Shown piece by piece: positions 1-9,200 of a stretch of 20,203 bases of DNA. The notes under the pieces are model-generated. The model saw nothing but the letters and a program-made list of their open reading frames with translations, ran no database searches and was not told where the DNA came from. Both the position numbers and the translations under genes were made by a program. The stretch spans positions 25,540 to 45,742 of the forward strand of contig NW_014577769.1 in the NCBI RefSeq assembly GCF_000485595.1, written 5' to 3'. Origin of the DNA: Priapulus caudatus. Taxonomy: Eukaryota; Priapulida; Priapulimorpha; Priapulimorphida; Priapulidae. Numbering within the stretch: the first letter of the stretch is position 1; each line of letters starts with the position of its first letter.

Positions 1-76
<76 letters not shown>

Positions 77-95
77 CTCTTTCTTTCTCGCTCAC
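1..95. repeat. (CT)n microsatellite at window start
   Basis: An almost pure CT tract runs from the first base and decays into CT/TTTC-rich sequence. It forms the left edge of the repeated unit that occurs again at about 6640-8115. Confidence 0.95.
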
Positions 96-312
96 TCGCT
101 TTCTCTTTAGTTCCATTCCACTTTGATCTCAGCCTTGTCAAACTGAAGCTTTCGTTGATGTACGACACACCTCTCTATACTCTCGCTAGTCCCGCCCCAC
201 CGTCACCTGCGCCATGTACGTGCACACACTGGTTGATGAGCGAATGTGTTAGAACATGTTCTAATCTCCCAACTAGTTGCTATCGATCGGTTGGACGCGC
301 AACTTTTGCGTT

Positions 313-420
313 TACACTGCTGATTGTCAGTTGCGAAGTTGCGAAGTTTGTACAATTCGGAAATTCGCCAACTAAACACAAGGTTGGCAATGTAAATCTA
401 ACTTAACAATCGGCAGTGTA
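313..420. mobile_element. Short TIR element (MITE-like) inside the repeat unit
   Basis: The 15-base end TACACTGCTGATTGT (313-327) faces ACAATCGGCAGTGTA (406-420), an inverted match with one mismatch, giving a 108-bp element. A second copy sits inside repeat copy 2 (about 6885-6995). A related inverted sequence begins at 4908. No clear target-site duplication is visible. Confidence 0.55.
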
Positions 421-638
421 ATTTCGCCATTACTTAATTTCCCTAAATTTGCTGTTCATTAGAAGCTGAAAAAGGTGTTGTGTGAAGCTGTTGAAGCTAG
501 GGCGCTGCTGCCTGAAGCACCTACTAAGGCTCCGTGAAAGCATAGTTAGTAAAGGGGTCTCCCTCTACTAACTATGGTGAGAGGCGCTTACAAAGCGCCC
601 GAAACCCCCGCTAGCTGCTGGTGTCCCCTGTTCAAACT

Positions 639-655
639 TCTCTCTTTCTCTTTCT

Positions 656-691
<36 letters not shown>

Positions 692-723
692 TTCTTTCTT
701 TCTCTCTCTTTCTCTCTCTCTCT

Positions 724-780
<57 letters not shown>
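639..780. repeat. Internal pyrimidine (CT/TTTC) microsatellite
   Basis: A CTCTCT/TTTC-rich run inside repeat copy 1. Its counterpart in copy 2 is at 7220-7367. The Leu/Ser frames through it are low-complexity artefacts. Confidence 0.95.
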
Positions 781-782
<2 letters not shown>

Positions 783-1346
783 CGCGCGTTCACCAGGTTC
801 ATTCGGTGTTCTTATGGCGCAGAAACACTTGGGCGAATACAGTTTCACTCGCAATAGAACAGTCATCCACCGGGTTACGAAACTGACGCGTTTATGAACT
901 CGAATCTGCGTAACGCGAGCGCCGGCAGTAATACAAGGCTGAGTGACCTGTAGTAGACAGAACAATAAAGTCTGTAGTATGCATCAGTTCTGTGTAATGT
1001 TCATCGTTCCTAGCATACTATAGTTCCCACCCAGAGACACGTTTTATCACAGGGCATGCAGTAGTACACACAAACAATGCAACAACGACACACAATAACA
1101 CACACGACACGCGACAACACACAACAACGCAACGGCAGAAGATAGTATAAAACGGTGAACAACAATCGTAGACAGGATTAGTGCTACATCTGGTGAACAG
1201 CACAAGGGCCACCGTGATGGCAGTTTCTAGCTAGTGAAGGAGTTGACCCGAACCGAAGAAGTAGAGGAGAACTGCGAACACCGCTTGAAGCATGCGCGCT
1301 AACTCACAAGAGCATTGCCAATTGATCGATCTCATGCAATTCAATG

Positions 1347-1395
1347 AGAAAAGAGAAAGAGAAAGAGAAAGAGAGAGAGAGAGAGAGAGAAAAAA
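1347..1395. repeat. (GA)n tract, right edge of repeat copy 1
   Basis: GAAAGAGAAAGAGAGAGA-type purine tract. It is the strand complement of the left-edge CT tract, so the unit ends in simple-sequence inverted termini. Confidence 0.9.
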
Positions 1396-1565
1396 CGCTT
1401 TTTACTAGCTGTAACACAGCGAAGGGAGAAGGGACACAAATCATAACGGCTATTGTGGGCATAGTTTGTTCACCATGATCAGTTATGTATGATGTTATCA
1501 TGTTATGTATGATGTATCTATGATTATGTATGCGTTTGTAAACCCTCTCTACTATGTGTTTCGAG

Positions 1566-2519
1566 GAGCGTCTGTAAGACGAGCAACGCCACCTACCGGC
1601 ACTAGTTGCCGAGCAACATGCTGCACTGCTGACGTCGCTGGCGTTCTCATGAACCTATTCTTCCAAGACGTGCCGTTCCTGGGACTACGCCTGTGCCTCA
1701 TCTTTAAATTCAATGTCATCAGGTCTGTGTTATTATCTTTGAAAAAATATTTATGTACCGCATATTAATAATGTATATATAAGTATACATAAAGTATGTA
1801 TTTATAAAATAACATTTTTACCGGTGCCAAATATCAGCTGAAGATAATATGCTTTGACCGGGCGTATTATCTATATATATAAAGTTGTTCAGCCGAATTA
1901 TCTATATATATAAAGTTGTTCAGCCGAATTAGTTCGTACTACTAGAGAACTCCGCAGCCTAGAGGAAAACTAAAGATATTTTCAGAATCAGCACGTCTGG
2001 GAAAAACAAAAAGTTAAAAAAAGTTAAAAAGTTAAAAATTCATAACAATTCTATTCATCAATAGATGGCGGTGCGTACAGATTAACATCACGTACGTGTG
2101 AATCCATGTATACCCTTAACAGCGCAGTGGCCTAATCGCTAGAACATCCGTCTCCTACACCGGGATTCCGGGTTCGAGTCCCAGCTGGGGAACTTATTTT
2201 CCCAATATTATGTTAAACTGGGTATGTTTTGGACTAATTTAGCGATATAGCAAGTCACTGTGTATTTAACCCGGTCTATCATTTCTTCATCGGCAGTTAC
2301 ATGAACATATTTTTTACGTCGAAGAACACGCTGGTGATAATCCTGCAAGTGTATAGACTCTTCGTTCTCAACTGCGAGAAGGCAAAGCCGCCAAAGAAAA
2401 CGGAGAGAGGGATACGCCAGCGACCGTACACGTCGTACGAGATGGAGCGTATCCCTCCCAGGCAGGCCGTGCCCACGGCGAATCCTCGACGCTACAAGGT
2501 GCACGACTACAGCGTGTAG
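1566..2519 (+). CDS. TMEM26: TMEM26-like membrane protein, last two exons (partial gene)
   Basis: Two exons encode the C-terminal part of a multi-pass membrane protein of the TMEM26 family. Exon A (about 1566-1722) ends FFQDVPFLGLRLCLIFKFNV and has a donor at AG|GTCTGT. Exon B (2297-2519) follows the acceptor CGGCAG and reads YMNIFFTSKNTLVIILQVYR, then a basic tail. Splicing AG|T restores the frame and gives FNVISYMNIFFTSKN. From family knowledge, TMEM26 proteins share a conserved QDGPFL..RL segment followed by FF..KN.L(V/I)..LQ.YRL, and both are seen here in that order. The tail is about 45 residues, Lys/Arg/Pro rich, and ends DYSV, which fits a class II PDZ ligand. The 5' boundary of exon A is uncertain; upstream exons are not visible and would lie before the CT repeat. 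Molecular function of the family is unclear. The family call is from remembered motifs, not an alignment. Confidence 0.6.
1866..1930. repeat. 31-bp tandem duplication
   Basis: The unit ATTATCTATATATATAAAGT... followed by TGTTCAGCCGA occurs twice with a period of 31 bases. It lies in the intron of the TMEM26-like gene. Confidence 0.9.
2121..2190 (+). pseudogene. tRNA-Arg(CCT)-like relic or tRNA-derived SINE head
   Basis: The region carries an A-box-like TGGCCTAATCG and a perfect B box GGTTCGAGTCC (2171-2181). Between them CTCCTAC places a CCT anticodon in the loop position. The T arm (CCGGG-TTCGAGT-CCCAG) folds imperfectly. The acceptor stem, roughly GCGCAG against CTGGGG, has two mismatched positions, and the anticodon stem has one. 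This looks like a decayed tRNA gene or the head of a tRNA-derived SINE rather than a working tRNA. It lies in the intron of the TMEM26-like gene, on the same strand. Confidence 0.5.
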
Positions 2520-2654
2520 TGAACCGCCGCATTCGATGCTAGTGCACCTAATCAACTCAGGCATGTACGATAGCAAACTCCACGACAGATGGCGCTCTCG
2601 CTCTGGCTCAAATATCCTGAATTGTGGCAGGGGGCGCTGCATGCAGTTTGTTAC

Positions 2655-2718
2655 TAGAGTCCCTTAATCTAGAGGGTAATTTCTATATAGAGGTTAATTT
2701 TGATATTAAGGGACTCTA
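2655..2718. mobile_element. Palindromic mini-element (14-bp perfect inverted ends)
   Basis: TAGAGTCCCTTAAT (2655-2668) is exactly complementary to ATTAAGGGACTCTA (2705-2718) around a 36-base AT-rich loop. It lies about 140 bases downstream of the TMEM26-like stop codon. It could be a tiny MITE or a structured 3' region; no other copy is seen in the window. Confidence 0.55.
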
Positions 2719-3752
2719 TTTGGTACGATAGGTGTCAATTTGGCGTTGCACATAGACAAAAGCAGCTACATGTTTAGCGTCTTCCAAGCCTAGACATAAG
2801 AATGTTGACGGTAGCGAGGGATGGCATAAACGTGCCTGCAAACTACCATCGTCTTAAACCATAGTCTTGAACCCTAGTACCATAGAAGCTGAAACCCACA
2901 GCGGTTTGCTCCGCTAGCGGGGAGCACAATCAACGCGGGTAATGCTCGCGTGAAAGTAAGTTCTTTATACCTCAACTAGTCACGCACATGTCGTCTGAAG
3001 GTACTGCATATCCCCACGTACTCACTTCATCTCTGATAATGCGTAGGATGTTATTACATGATCTTTATGCAATGATGGGCAGCCGGACGCGGCTGTAAAA
3101 ATGAATTCGTGTTGAATATCTATGCGAATTTCTTAGTTTGTAACATACATGACCTGTTTCTAATATAAAAATTCGCACACAGATCAAATGTGAAGTGTGG
3201 CCATATACACAAGATTGCATGTTGTGGGATGCGTTACTTGACATTCGTCCTTTAGTTACGTTTAACTTCAGGCTCGAAGTGACGAAAATAAGTTTCACGT
3301 CAACACTTGCACTCGGTGCGTGTTAAAATCTACAAGAAGTGTCTTGCTTGAAAAGTTTCTTGTTACTGAAACGGATATTGGTCAAGTGGGGGTTTCTTAA
3401 TCGATTGCATTTAAACACAACTTTGCGTGTCTTTATCATAGTCTTCCTTTTAGCATGAGTGTAGAGCCTTTGTCTGGAACTTAGATATCACCGTAAAACG
3501 CTCCAAATTTATCTTTAAAGTTGCCAGTATCAACTAGCCGGATTTTGGTAGGCGCCACGCATTAACACCCTACCTGTACACATGTGCTGCGACATCACAT
3601 GAATCGCAGCTGCCGATTAAACTTTTGGGATCATCCGATGCGGAAATGCCTCGGCAAAAACCGCTATTACTCGGCAAAGTTCGGAGGAAAGATATCTATA
3701 CTCGGTCACTAAACCTAGATAGTGACGTCATTGAAAGTTTTGTGTTTAACTA
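2719..3752. other. Intergenic region, nothing recognised
   Basis: No reading frame with a recognisable protein, RNA gene or repeat was found on either strand. The short frame at 3065-3298 (-) has no family signature and no splice context. Confidence 0.5.
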
Positions 3753-4057
3753 CACGTGGTCTAGACTTGGTAAGTGATCTATGCTGTCATATACGGCGTT
3801 ATTTATATATCGATTTGATAAATATGTATAAATAGTCATATAAATAGTTTTACCCCTTTCCTAATAATTTCTACCCCTCTCACGTGTAAATAATATCATA
3901 TGAATGTTGGTCATGATGTCGACCGGATATATTAACTATTTAATTCAGTGCCTTGACTATCTTAAGCAAAATGACAGCAATAGATGATTGCAGCCATCTT
4001 TACGTGTATCACGTGTTGAAATGAAGTAAAACCAATCACGTGATTTGATATCACGTG
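3753..4057. promoter_or_regulatory. Cluster of five CACGTG E-boxes
   Basis: The palindrome CACGTG occurs at 3753, 3881, 4010, 4037 and 4052. The last two lie in the extended form TCACGTGA (4036-4043 and 4051-4058), 15 bases apart. A CCAAT box directly abuts the first of these (ACCAATCACGTGA). From established knowledge, CACGTG is bound by bHLH-ZIP factors (USF, MYC/MAX, MITF/TFE). Density far above chance suggests a regulatory element. No gene start is identified beside it, so the target is unknown. Confidence 0.45.
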
Positions 4058-4900
4058 AGGTTGGGATAGCGGAAATTTACGTGCTATAAATATAACACAT
4101 CACGATTTAAACAAATTTTTAATATGGAACAATACATTTTGTGAAATAAAAAATGGTGGTGTTTCTATTCAATAGTAAGGAAGTTCGATCTATATACTTT
4201 TCGTCAGAACCTCATTTTTTGTTCCGTACATGTGCTGCTATATTAGAACTATAGCCATATAACCGTGTAACAAATGTCGGTTGTATTCTGATTATTCGCC
4301 TTTTTATATAAACACTTAAAGATACTGTTTATTTAATATATAAATTATATACGATGAATTGCGTGTATCAATAAATATGAAAATATCCGAACAAAATTAG
4401 TGTTCTGTTTTTCGATGTTTCCACATGCATATAGAATATGCGCAGTGGAAATACGTTGCTGGGCCATAACGATTAAACTGTGTGGGGGGGGGGGAGAACC
4501 AAATTAATTAAAAGTGATAAGCGAACAGAATGTGCAGAATTTTTTCCGACACGTGTTTTTTTATATATGTGCATATACACGATCTATATTGTGATCAATA
4601 TCAAATTTCGCATTACACGTATTTTACTGATTCAACTGATGAGAAATTCAATATCGCAGTCTTATCCAATCCATCAACATGCAAGAAACCTCACAAGGAC
4701 ATCCTAAGGACACACGGATGAGATCCAAAAGACAAGCGAATGCCGATGGTAACCACGAGCTCATTCAGCAACCCTGGCGGGTTCACCGTGGCGTCATGAC
4801 CAATTCTTCCTCACCCGGGATCTCTCCCGTAATGCATAATACCAATACCCGAAACCAAGGAAAAACACGAAACATAGATTCATGAACAATTCACTACAAG
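4058..4900. other. AT-rich intergenic region with a G11 run
   Basis: AT-rich sequence without a recognised gene. A run of 11 G at 4484-4494 is the only marked feature. Overlapping frames at 4480-4885 show no conserved domain. Confidence 0.45.
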
Positions 4901-4907
4901 CTGGGTT

Positions 4908-5046
4908 TACACTGCCGACTTTGTGTTGGCGAATTGGCGAATTGGACCAACTTCCCAACGCTCTATCAACCGTTCTAGGAACGGTGCAGCGCGTTTACGC
5001 TGACGATTGCGAGTTGGCCAACTCGATCGAGCGGTCAGTGTCGACC
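4908..5046. mobile_element. Diverged relative of the TACACTGC TIR element
   Basis: TTTACACTGCCGACTTTGTG followed by TTGGCGAATTGGCGAATTGG matches the reverse complement of the 313-420 element. It continues to a second terminus-like stretch GTTTACGCTGACGATTGCG, with a perfect 16-base palindrome CGAGTTGGCCAACTCG at 5010-5025 and GGTCAGTGTCGAC at its end. Probably an old, rearranged copy; the boundaries are approximate. Confidence 0.4.
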
Positions 5047-5380
5047 GCGAGCGTACGCGTTGAGCGATGGATTTATTGCATGGGGCGATGGCATTATTGC
5101 ATGTATAAATTCGCGGAGGTACCGCACGCACAGGCGCAAAAACTCGTGCATGCACAGCGTCCGCAGAGTCAGGGATGCACGAGGGCAAGGATTACTGGAG
5201 GGGTTCCCATTGATTTGGTCCATTGTCGTGAATGCCGACCTCTCTCAATGTGCACGTGCGCCGGTACGTGCGCGACGGTGTACCTCCCCCGTGTATAACA
5301 GGTGTACGTGAGTGATCTGCAATACACAGATGGACATGTGGACAGATATACACACATGCGCGCGCCGCGCCATACACGGT

Positions 5381-5575
5381 GTCTCTCTCTCTCTCTTCTC
5401 TCTTCTCTCTCTCTTTCTGCTCTTCTCGTCTCTTTCTCTCTGTTTCACTTTTCGCTCACGGCTCTCTCTCCTCTCACTCATCTCTCTAGACTCTCTCGTC
5501 CGCCGCTGCGCTTCTCTGCTCTTTTGCTCTCTCTCTCTCTCTCTCTCTTGCCTCTCTCGTCCCTCTCTGCTTTCA

Positions 5576-5610
<35 letters not shown>

Positions 5611-5641
5611 CCATCTCTGTCTTACCTCTGTCTCTTCTTCT

Positions 5642-5700
<59 letters not shown>

Positions 5701-5923
5701 GTCTCTTCTGCCTCTTCTTCTTTCTCTCTTTCTTTTTCTCTCTTTCTCTCTCTCTCATCTCGTCTCTGTCTCTTTCGATATATCCTCTCGTCCCCCTTCT
5801 GGAGACCGCCCTTTCCCCCCTCTCTTCTCTCTCATCTCTCTCTCTCTCTCTCATTCGCTCTCCTTCTTTCTCTCTCGTCTCGAGCCTCTCCTCTCCTACT
5901 CCTCTCTGTCTCTTGGAGCGCCG

Positions 5924-5954
<31 letters not shown>

Positions 5955-5980
5955 CTCTGCTCTCTCTGCTTTTCGTCGCT

Positions 5981-5983
<3 letters not shown>
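5381..5983. repeat. Long pyrimidine (CT-rich) low-complexity tract
   Basis: About 600 bases of CTCTCT with interspersed TTC, CGT and GCTC. Open frames run through it on both strands as Ser/Leu/Phe or Arg/Glu repeats and are artefacts of composition. Confidence 0.95.

Positions 5984-6025
<42 letters not shown>
5984..6025. repeat. Poly-T run of 42 bases
   Basis: An uninterrupted T42 directly follows the CT tract. It could be the poly-A tail, on the minus strand, of a lost retroelement insertion, or simple expansion. No retroelement body is recognised on the adjoining right side. Confidence 0.9.
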
Positions 6026-6312
6026 CTCTCCGCTCTCTTCTGCCATATTCATCTCACCTCTTTCCTCACTGTCTTACTATTGACTCACAGCGATACACGC
6101 GATTATTCATACATACGCCACATTTATTAAGACCAACACACAGATGCCAGTGATACCTCGCATAAAATCTCACAGTGACCGCTTTCGCTGCCACGCTTCT
6201 CTCTAGTTCCGGTCTCACCTCGCTCTGAACCACGTATACACATACAGCAACTGAATCAACCATCGGAGAAATCAAGGGTCCTCGGCCATTGCAGGGTGGA
6301 TAGACACTTTTA

Positions 6313-6592
6313 ACGTTCTCACCTCTCGTCTCCGTCTCTCATCTCTCGTCCTCTCTCTCTCTCTAACTCTTCTCTCTCTCTCTTTCTTCTCCTTGTCTCG
6401 TCTCCGTTTTTCTTTATCTCTCTCATCTCTCTCATCCTCTCTCTGCTCTCTCTTTGCTTCTCTCTCTTTCTCACTCTTCGTCTCTCTTCTCTTCGCTCTT
6501 TCTCAACTCTCTCTCTCTTTCTCTCTCTCTCTTTCATCTCTCTCTCTCTCTCTCTCTTCTCCTCTCTCCTCTTCTCTTTCTCTTTTCCTCTC

Positions 6593-6633
<41 letters not shown>

Positions 6634-6640
6634 GCTCTTC
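6313..6640. repeat. CT-rich tract, left edge of repeat copy 2
   Basis: Degenerate CTCTCT/TCGTCTC sequence leading into repeat copy 2, equivalent to the window's opening CT tract. Many interruptions by single A or G. Confidence 0.9.
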
Positions 6641-8115
6641 TTTCTCGCTCACATCGCTTTCTCTTTAGTTCCATTCCACTTGATCTCAGAGCCTTGTTCA
6701 AATATGAAGTCTTTCGTGATGTACGCACACACCTCTCTATACTCGTCGCGCTAGTCCCGCCGCACCCTCACCGTGCGCATGGTACGTGCGACACACTGTT
6801 GATGAGGGCGAATGTGTTAGAACATGTTCTAAGTCTCCCAACTAGTCTGCTATCGGATGCGTGGCACGCGCCAACTTTGACGTTTACACTCGCTGATTGT
6901 GCAGATTGCCGAAGTTTGGCGAAGTTTGTACAATTCGGAATTCGCCACTAAACACAAGTTGGCAATGTAATCTCACTTAACAATCGAGCAGTGTAATTCG
7001 CCATTACTTAATTTCCCCTAATTTGCTGTTCATTAGAAGCTGAAAAAAGGTGTTTGTGTGAAGCTGTTGAAGCTACGGGTCGCTGGCTGCCTGAGCACCT
7101 ACTAAGGCTCCGTGAAAGCATGTTCAGTAACGGGGTCTCCCTCTCACTAATCTATGGTGATAGGCGCCTTTACAAAGCGCCGAAACCCCCGCTAGCTGCT
7201 GGGATGTCGCCGCTGTTCAACTTCATCTTCTTATCTCTTCTTCTTTCTCTCGTTCTCTCTCTCTCTCTTTCTCTCTCTTTTTTCTTTCTCTCTCTTTCTC
7301 TCTTCCTCTCTCTTCTCCCTCTTCTCTCTCTCTCTCTGCTCGTCTCGCTCTCTCTCTCTCCTCCCTCGGTCCGCGGCGTTCACCAGAGTTCATTCGTGTT
7401 CTTATGGCGGCAGAAACACTTGTGGCGAATACAGTTTCACTCGCACTAGAACAGTCATTCCACCGGGTTACGAAAACTGACCGCGTTTATGAACTCGAGA
7501 TCTGCGACACGCGGAAGCGCCGGTATAATACAAGGCTGAGTGACCTGCTAGAAGCAGACACAATAAGTCTGTAGTATGCATCAGTTCTGTGTAATGTTCA
7601 TCGTTCCTAGCATACTATAGTTGCCCCAGCCAGAGACACGGCGTTTTATCACAGGGCATCAGTAGTACACACAAACAATGCAACAACGACCACACAATAT
7701 AACACACGACACCGACAACACACAACAACAACGCCAGAAGATAGTATAAACGGTGAACAAACAATCGTAGGACAGGATTAGTGCTACTCTGGTGAACAGC
7801 AGCAAGGGCCACCCGTGATTGGCAGTTTCTAGCTAGTGAAGGAGTTGACGCCCGAACGGACAGACAGTAGAGGAGAACTGCGGAACACCGCTTGAACATG
7901 CGCGCTAACTCACAAGGAGCGATTGCCAACTTGATCGATCTCATGCAATTCAATTGAGACAAAGAGAAGAAAGAGAAAGAGAAAGAGGCAGAGAGAGAGA
8001 AAGAGAGAGCAGAGAGGAGAGCAGAGACGAGAGAGAGAGGAGAAGAGACGAGAAGAGAGAGAGAGAGAGAGGGAGAGAGGCGAGAGAGAGGAGGCGAGAG
8101 AGAGAGAGGAGAAAG
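6640..8115 (+). repeat. CT/GA-bounded dispersed repeat, copy 2
   Basis: Colinear with 73-1395: CTTTAGTTCCATTCCACTTG, then GTGTTAGAACATGTTCTAAG, then GTAGTATGCATCAGTTCTG, ending in a GA tract at about 7958-8115. Compared with copy 1 it mostly carries extra single bases (for example GCGGAACACC against GCGAACACC) rather than substitutions. The GA edge is far longer and more interrupted than in copy 1. It is non-coding: the frames at 7054-7449 and 7615-7962 have no recognisable domain and correspond to disrupted frames in copy 1. Confidence 0.8.
7958..8115. repeat. (GA)n purine tract
   Basis: GAGAGA with scattered C and A interruptions. It is the right edge of repeat copy 2. The Arg/Glu frame through it is compositional. 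Confidence 0.92.
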
Positions 8116-8148
8116 AATTATAGTGTGGTGTCGTGTCGCGCCCCCACC

Positions 8149-8152
<4 letters not shown>

Positions 8153-8220
<68 letters not shown>
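8153..8220. repeat. (GT)34 dinucleotide microsatellite
   Basis: An uninterrupted GT run, followed by a G-rich GACGGGGGGGGGG stretch. Alternating purine-pyrimidine sequence of this length can adopt Z-DNA. Confidence 0.97.
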
Positions 8221-8222
<2 letters not shown>

Positions 8223-8338
8223 CGGGGGGGGGGTTAAAAGCAAGAGCGCGCGTGTGTACGTATGTGCGTGCAAAAATGGTTTAACAGTACACGTAATCAC
8301 TTTACACACACATACAGAAGGTGTTGTAAATACTATAT

Positions 8339-8380
8339 TATCAGGAGTAGATAATAGTAGTCTATTATCTACTCCTGATA
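8339..8380. mobile_element. Perfect palindromic mini-element, copy A
   Basis: The 19-base arm TATCAGGAGTAGATAATAG (8339-8357) is exactly complementary to 8362-8380 around a 4-base loop TAGT. A sister palindrome with the same AGTAGATAATAG core lies at 18668-18708. Both are followed by an AT-rich TAATAAT/ATTATTAT stretch. Confidence 0.65.
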
Positions 8381-8537
8381 TTATAATTATTATTTTCCCA
8401 TTCATGATTGCACTATTACTTGCTATTTGCATCATCGCATTATTTGCACTATTGCATTCACTGGATTTTTTCTCCGTGAAAAACTGTTTTCAGTACATGT
8501 ACATGTACTTGTATTCGAATTATATGCAATAAATATT

Positions 8538-8563
8538 TAATAATAATAATAATAATAATAATA
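8538..8563. repeat. (AAT)n microsatellite
   Basis: About nine TAA repeats directly after an ATGCAATAAATATTTAA segment. Confidence 0.9.
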
Positions 8564-9120
8564 ACAATAAACCACGGGTATACATGCATGAGCAATGAAA
8601 AGAAGCAAAGAAGTCATATACCCGCATCGATCTATTTCGATTGGGGCTTGGACCTCCATAACACTACAACTTAGATGTACATTCTGTGCATGTGTATGCG
8701 TTAAAAAATTATAAAATAGGCTAATTAACGATGGGTTACAGTAAGTTTATGCATACATAAGTCTATGCATTATACATGTGCATAGATGCATGTGTAGCTT
8801 GAGTGCGGCGCTTGAGTGTGGCGCTGATGCACTTGCGTAGTGGAATCGCCTGCGAATGAATCAAATATGGCGTCTGTGAGGCGTTAAGTACAGGGCCAAT
8901 TACCATCTTCACTCCTCTCCCGCTCCCTAACCCGATGTTGTGTGGCGGTGTTTTAACTTTCAACTACACGTTATAATTTTAGATTTTGTACTACAATTTC
9001 GCAACGTTTATCATAAATCTATCTAATTACGGTTACATTGAAACCTACGTTTTATGACTTACGTTACCAAGCAACATGTGAGTACAGTGGTTGTTTTGTA
9101 TTTAGAAATGAAATCGTTAG
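8564..9120. other. Intergenic region, nothing recognised
   Basis: No gene, structured RNA or repeat identified. The frame at 8763-8963 (-) has no recognisable domain. Confidence 0.4.
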
Positions 9121-9123
9121 GTG

Positions 9124-9195
9124 CAGTGTTTTGTTTATTTTTTGGCCTCTGTCACTGTGACTGTGAGTGTCAGCCAAAAAATAAACAAAACACTG
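9124..9195. repeat. 23-bp perfect inverted repeat (hairpin)
   Basis: CAGTGTTTTGTTTATTTTTT plus GGC (9124-9146) is exactly complementary to 9173-9195, with a 26-base spacer made of CTGTCACTGTGACTGTGAGT-type sequence. It forms the left outer part of the foldback composite. Confidence 0.9.
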
Positions 9196-9200
9196 GGCCC

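Larger units (their letters stand above)
73..1395 (+). repeat. CT/GA-bounded dispersed repeat, copy 1
   Basis: About 1.3 kb of sequence, from the degenerate CT tract to the GA tract near 1347-1395, recurs colinearly at about 6640-8115. Diagnostic shared strings include CTTTAGTTCCATTCCACTT, GTGTTAGAACATGTTCTAA and GTAGTATGCATCAGTTCTG. An internal CT tract lies at 639-780. Outside the unit the two copies have unrelated flanks. No credible protein is encoded: the reading frames are Ser/Leu or Arg/Glu runs from the microsatellites. I see no target-site duplication and no transposase, so it is either a non-autonomous element or a segmental duplication bounded by microsatellites. Confidence 0.8.

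Noticed and set aside
574-965. Ser/Leu (plus) and Arg/Glu (minus) frames in repeat copy 1
   Set aside because: Products of the internal CT tract; the equivalent frames in copy 2 are broken by indels.
2208-2642. 144-codon minus-strand frame over the TMEM26-like last exon
   Set aside because: Antisense shadow; the plus-strand frame has the family motif and a phase-matched splice junction.
3065-3298. 77-codon minus-strand frame
   Set aside because: No recognisable domain, no splice sites and ordinary length for chance.
4882-5298. 138-codon plus-strand frame and overlapping minus-strand frames
   Set aside because: Begins in the TIR-like element and shows no domain; several frames are open at once, as expected from composition.
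5302-6153. Long Ser/Leu/Phe-rich open frame (283 codons) and its Arg/Glu/Lys antisense partners
   Set aside because: They follow the CT microsatellite and poly-T run in every frame; no domain, start context or splice structure.
7954-8532. 192-codon frame with Arg/Glu then Cys/Val repeats
   Set aside because: Runs through the GA and GT microsatellites and the palindromic mini-element; compositional artefact.
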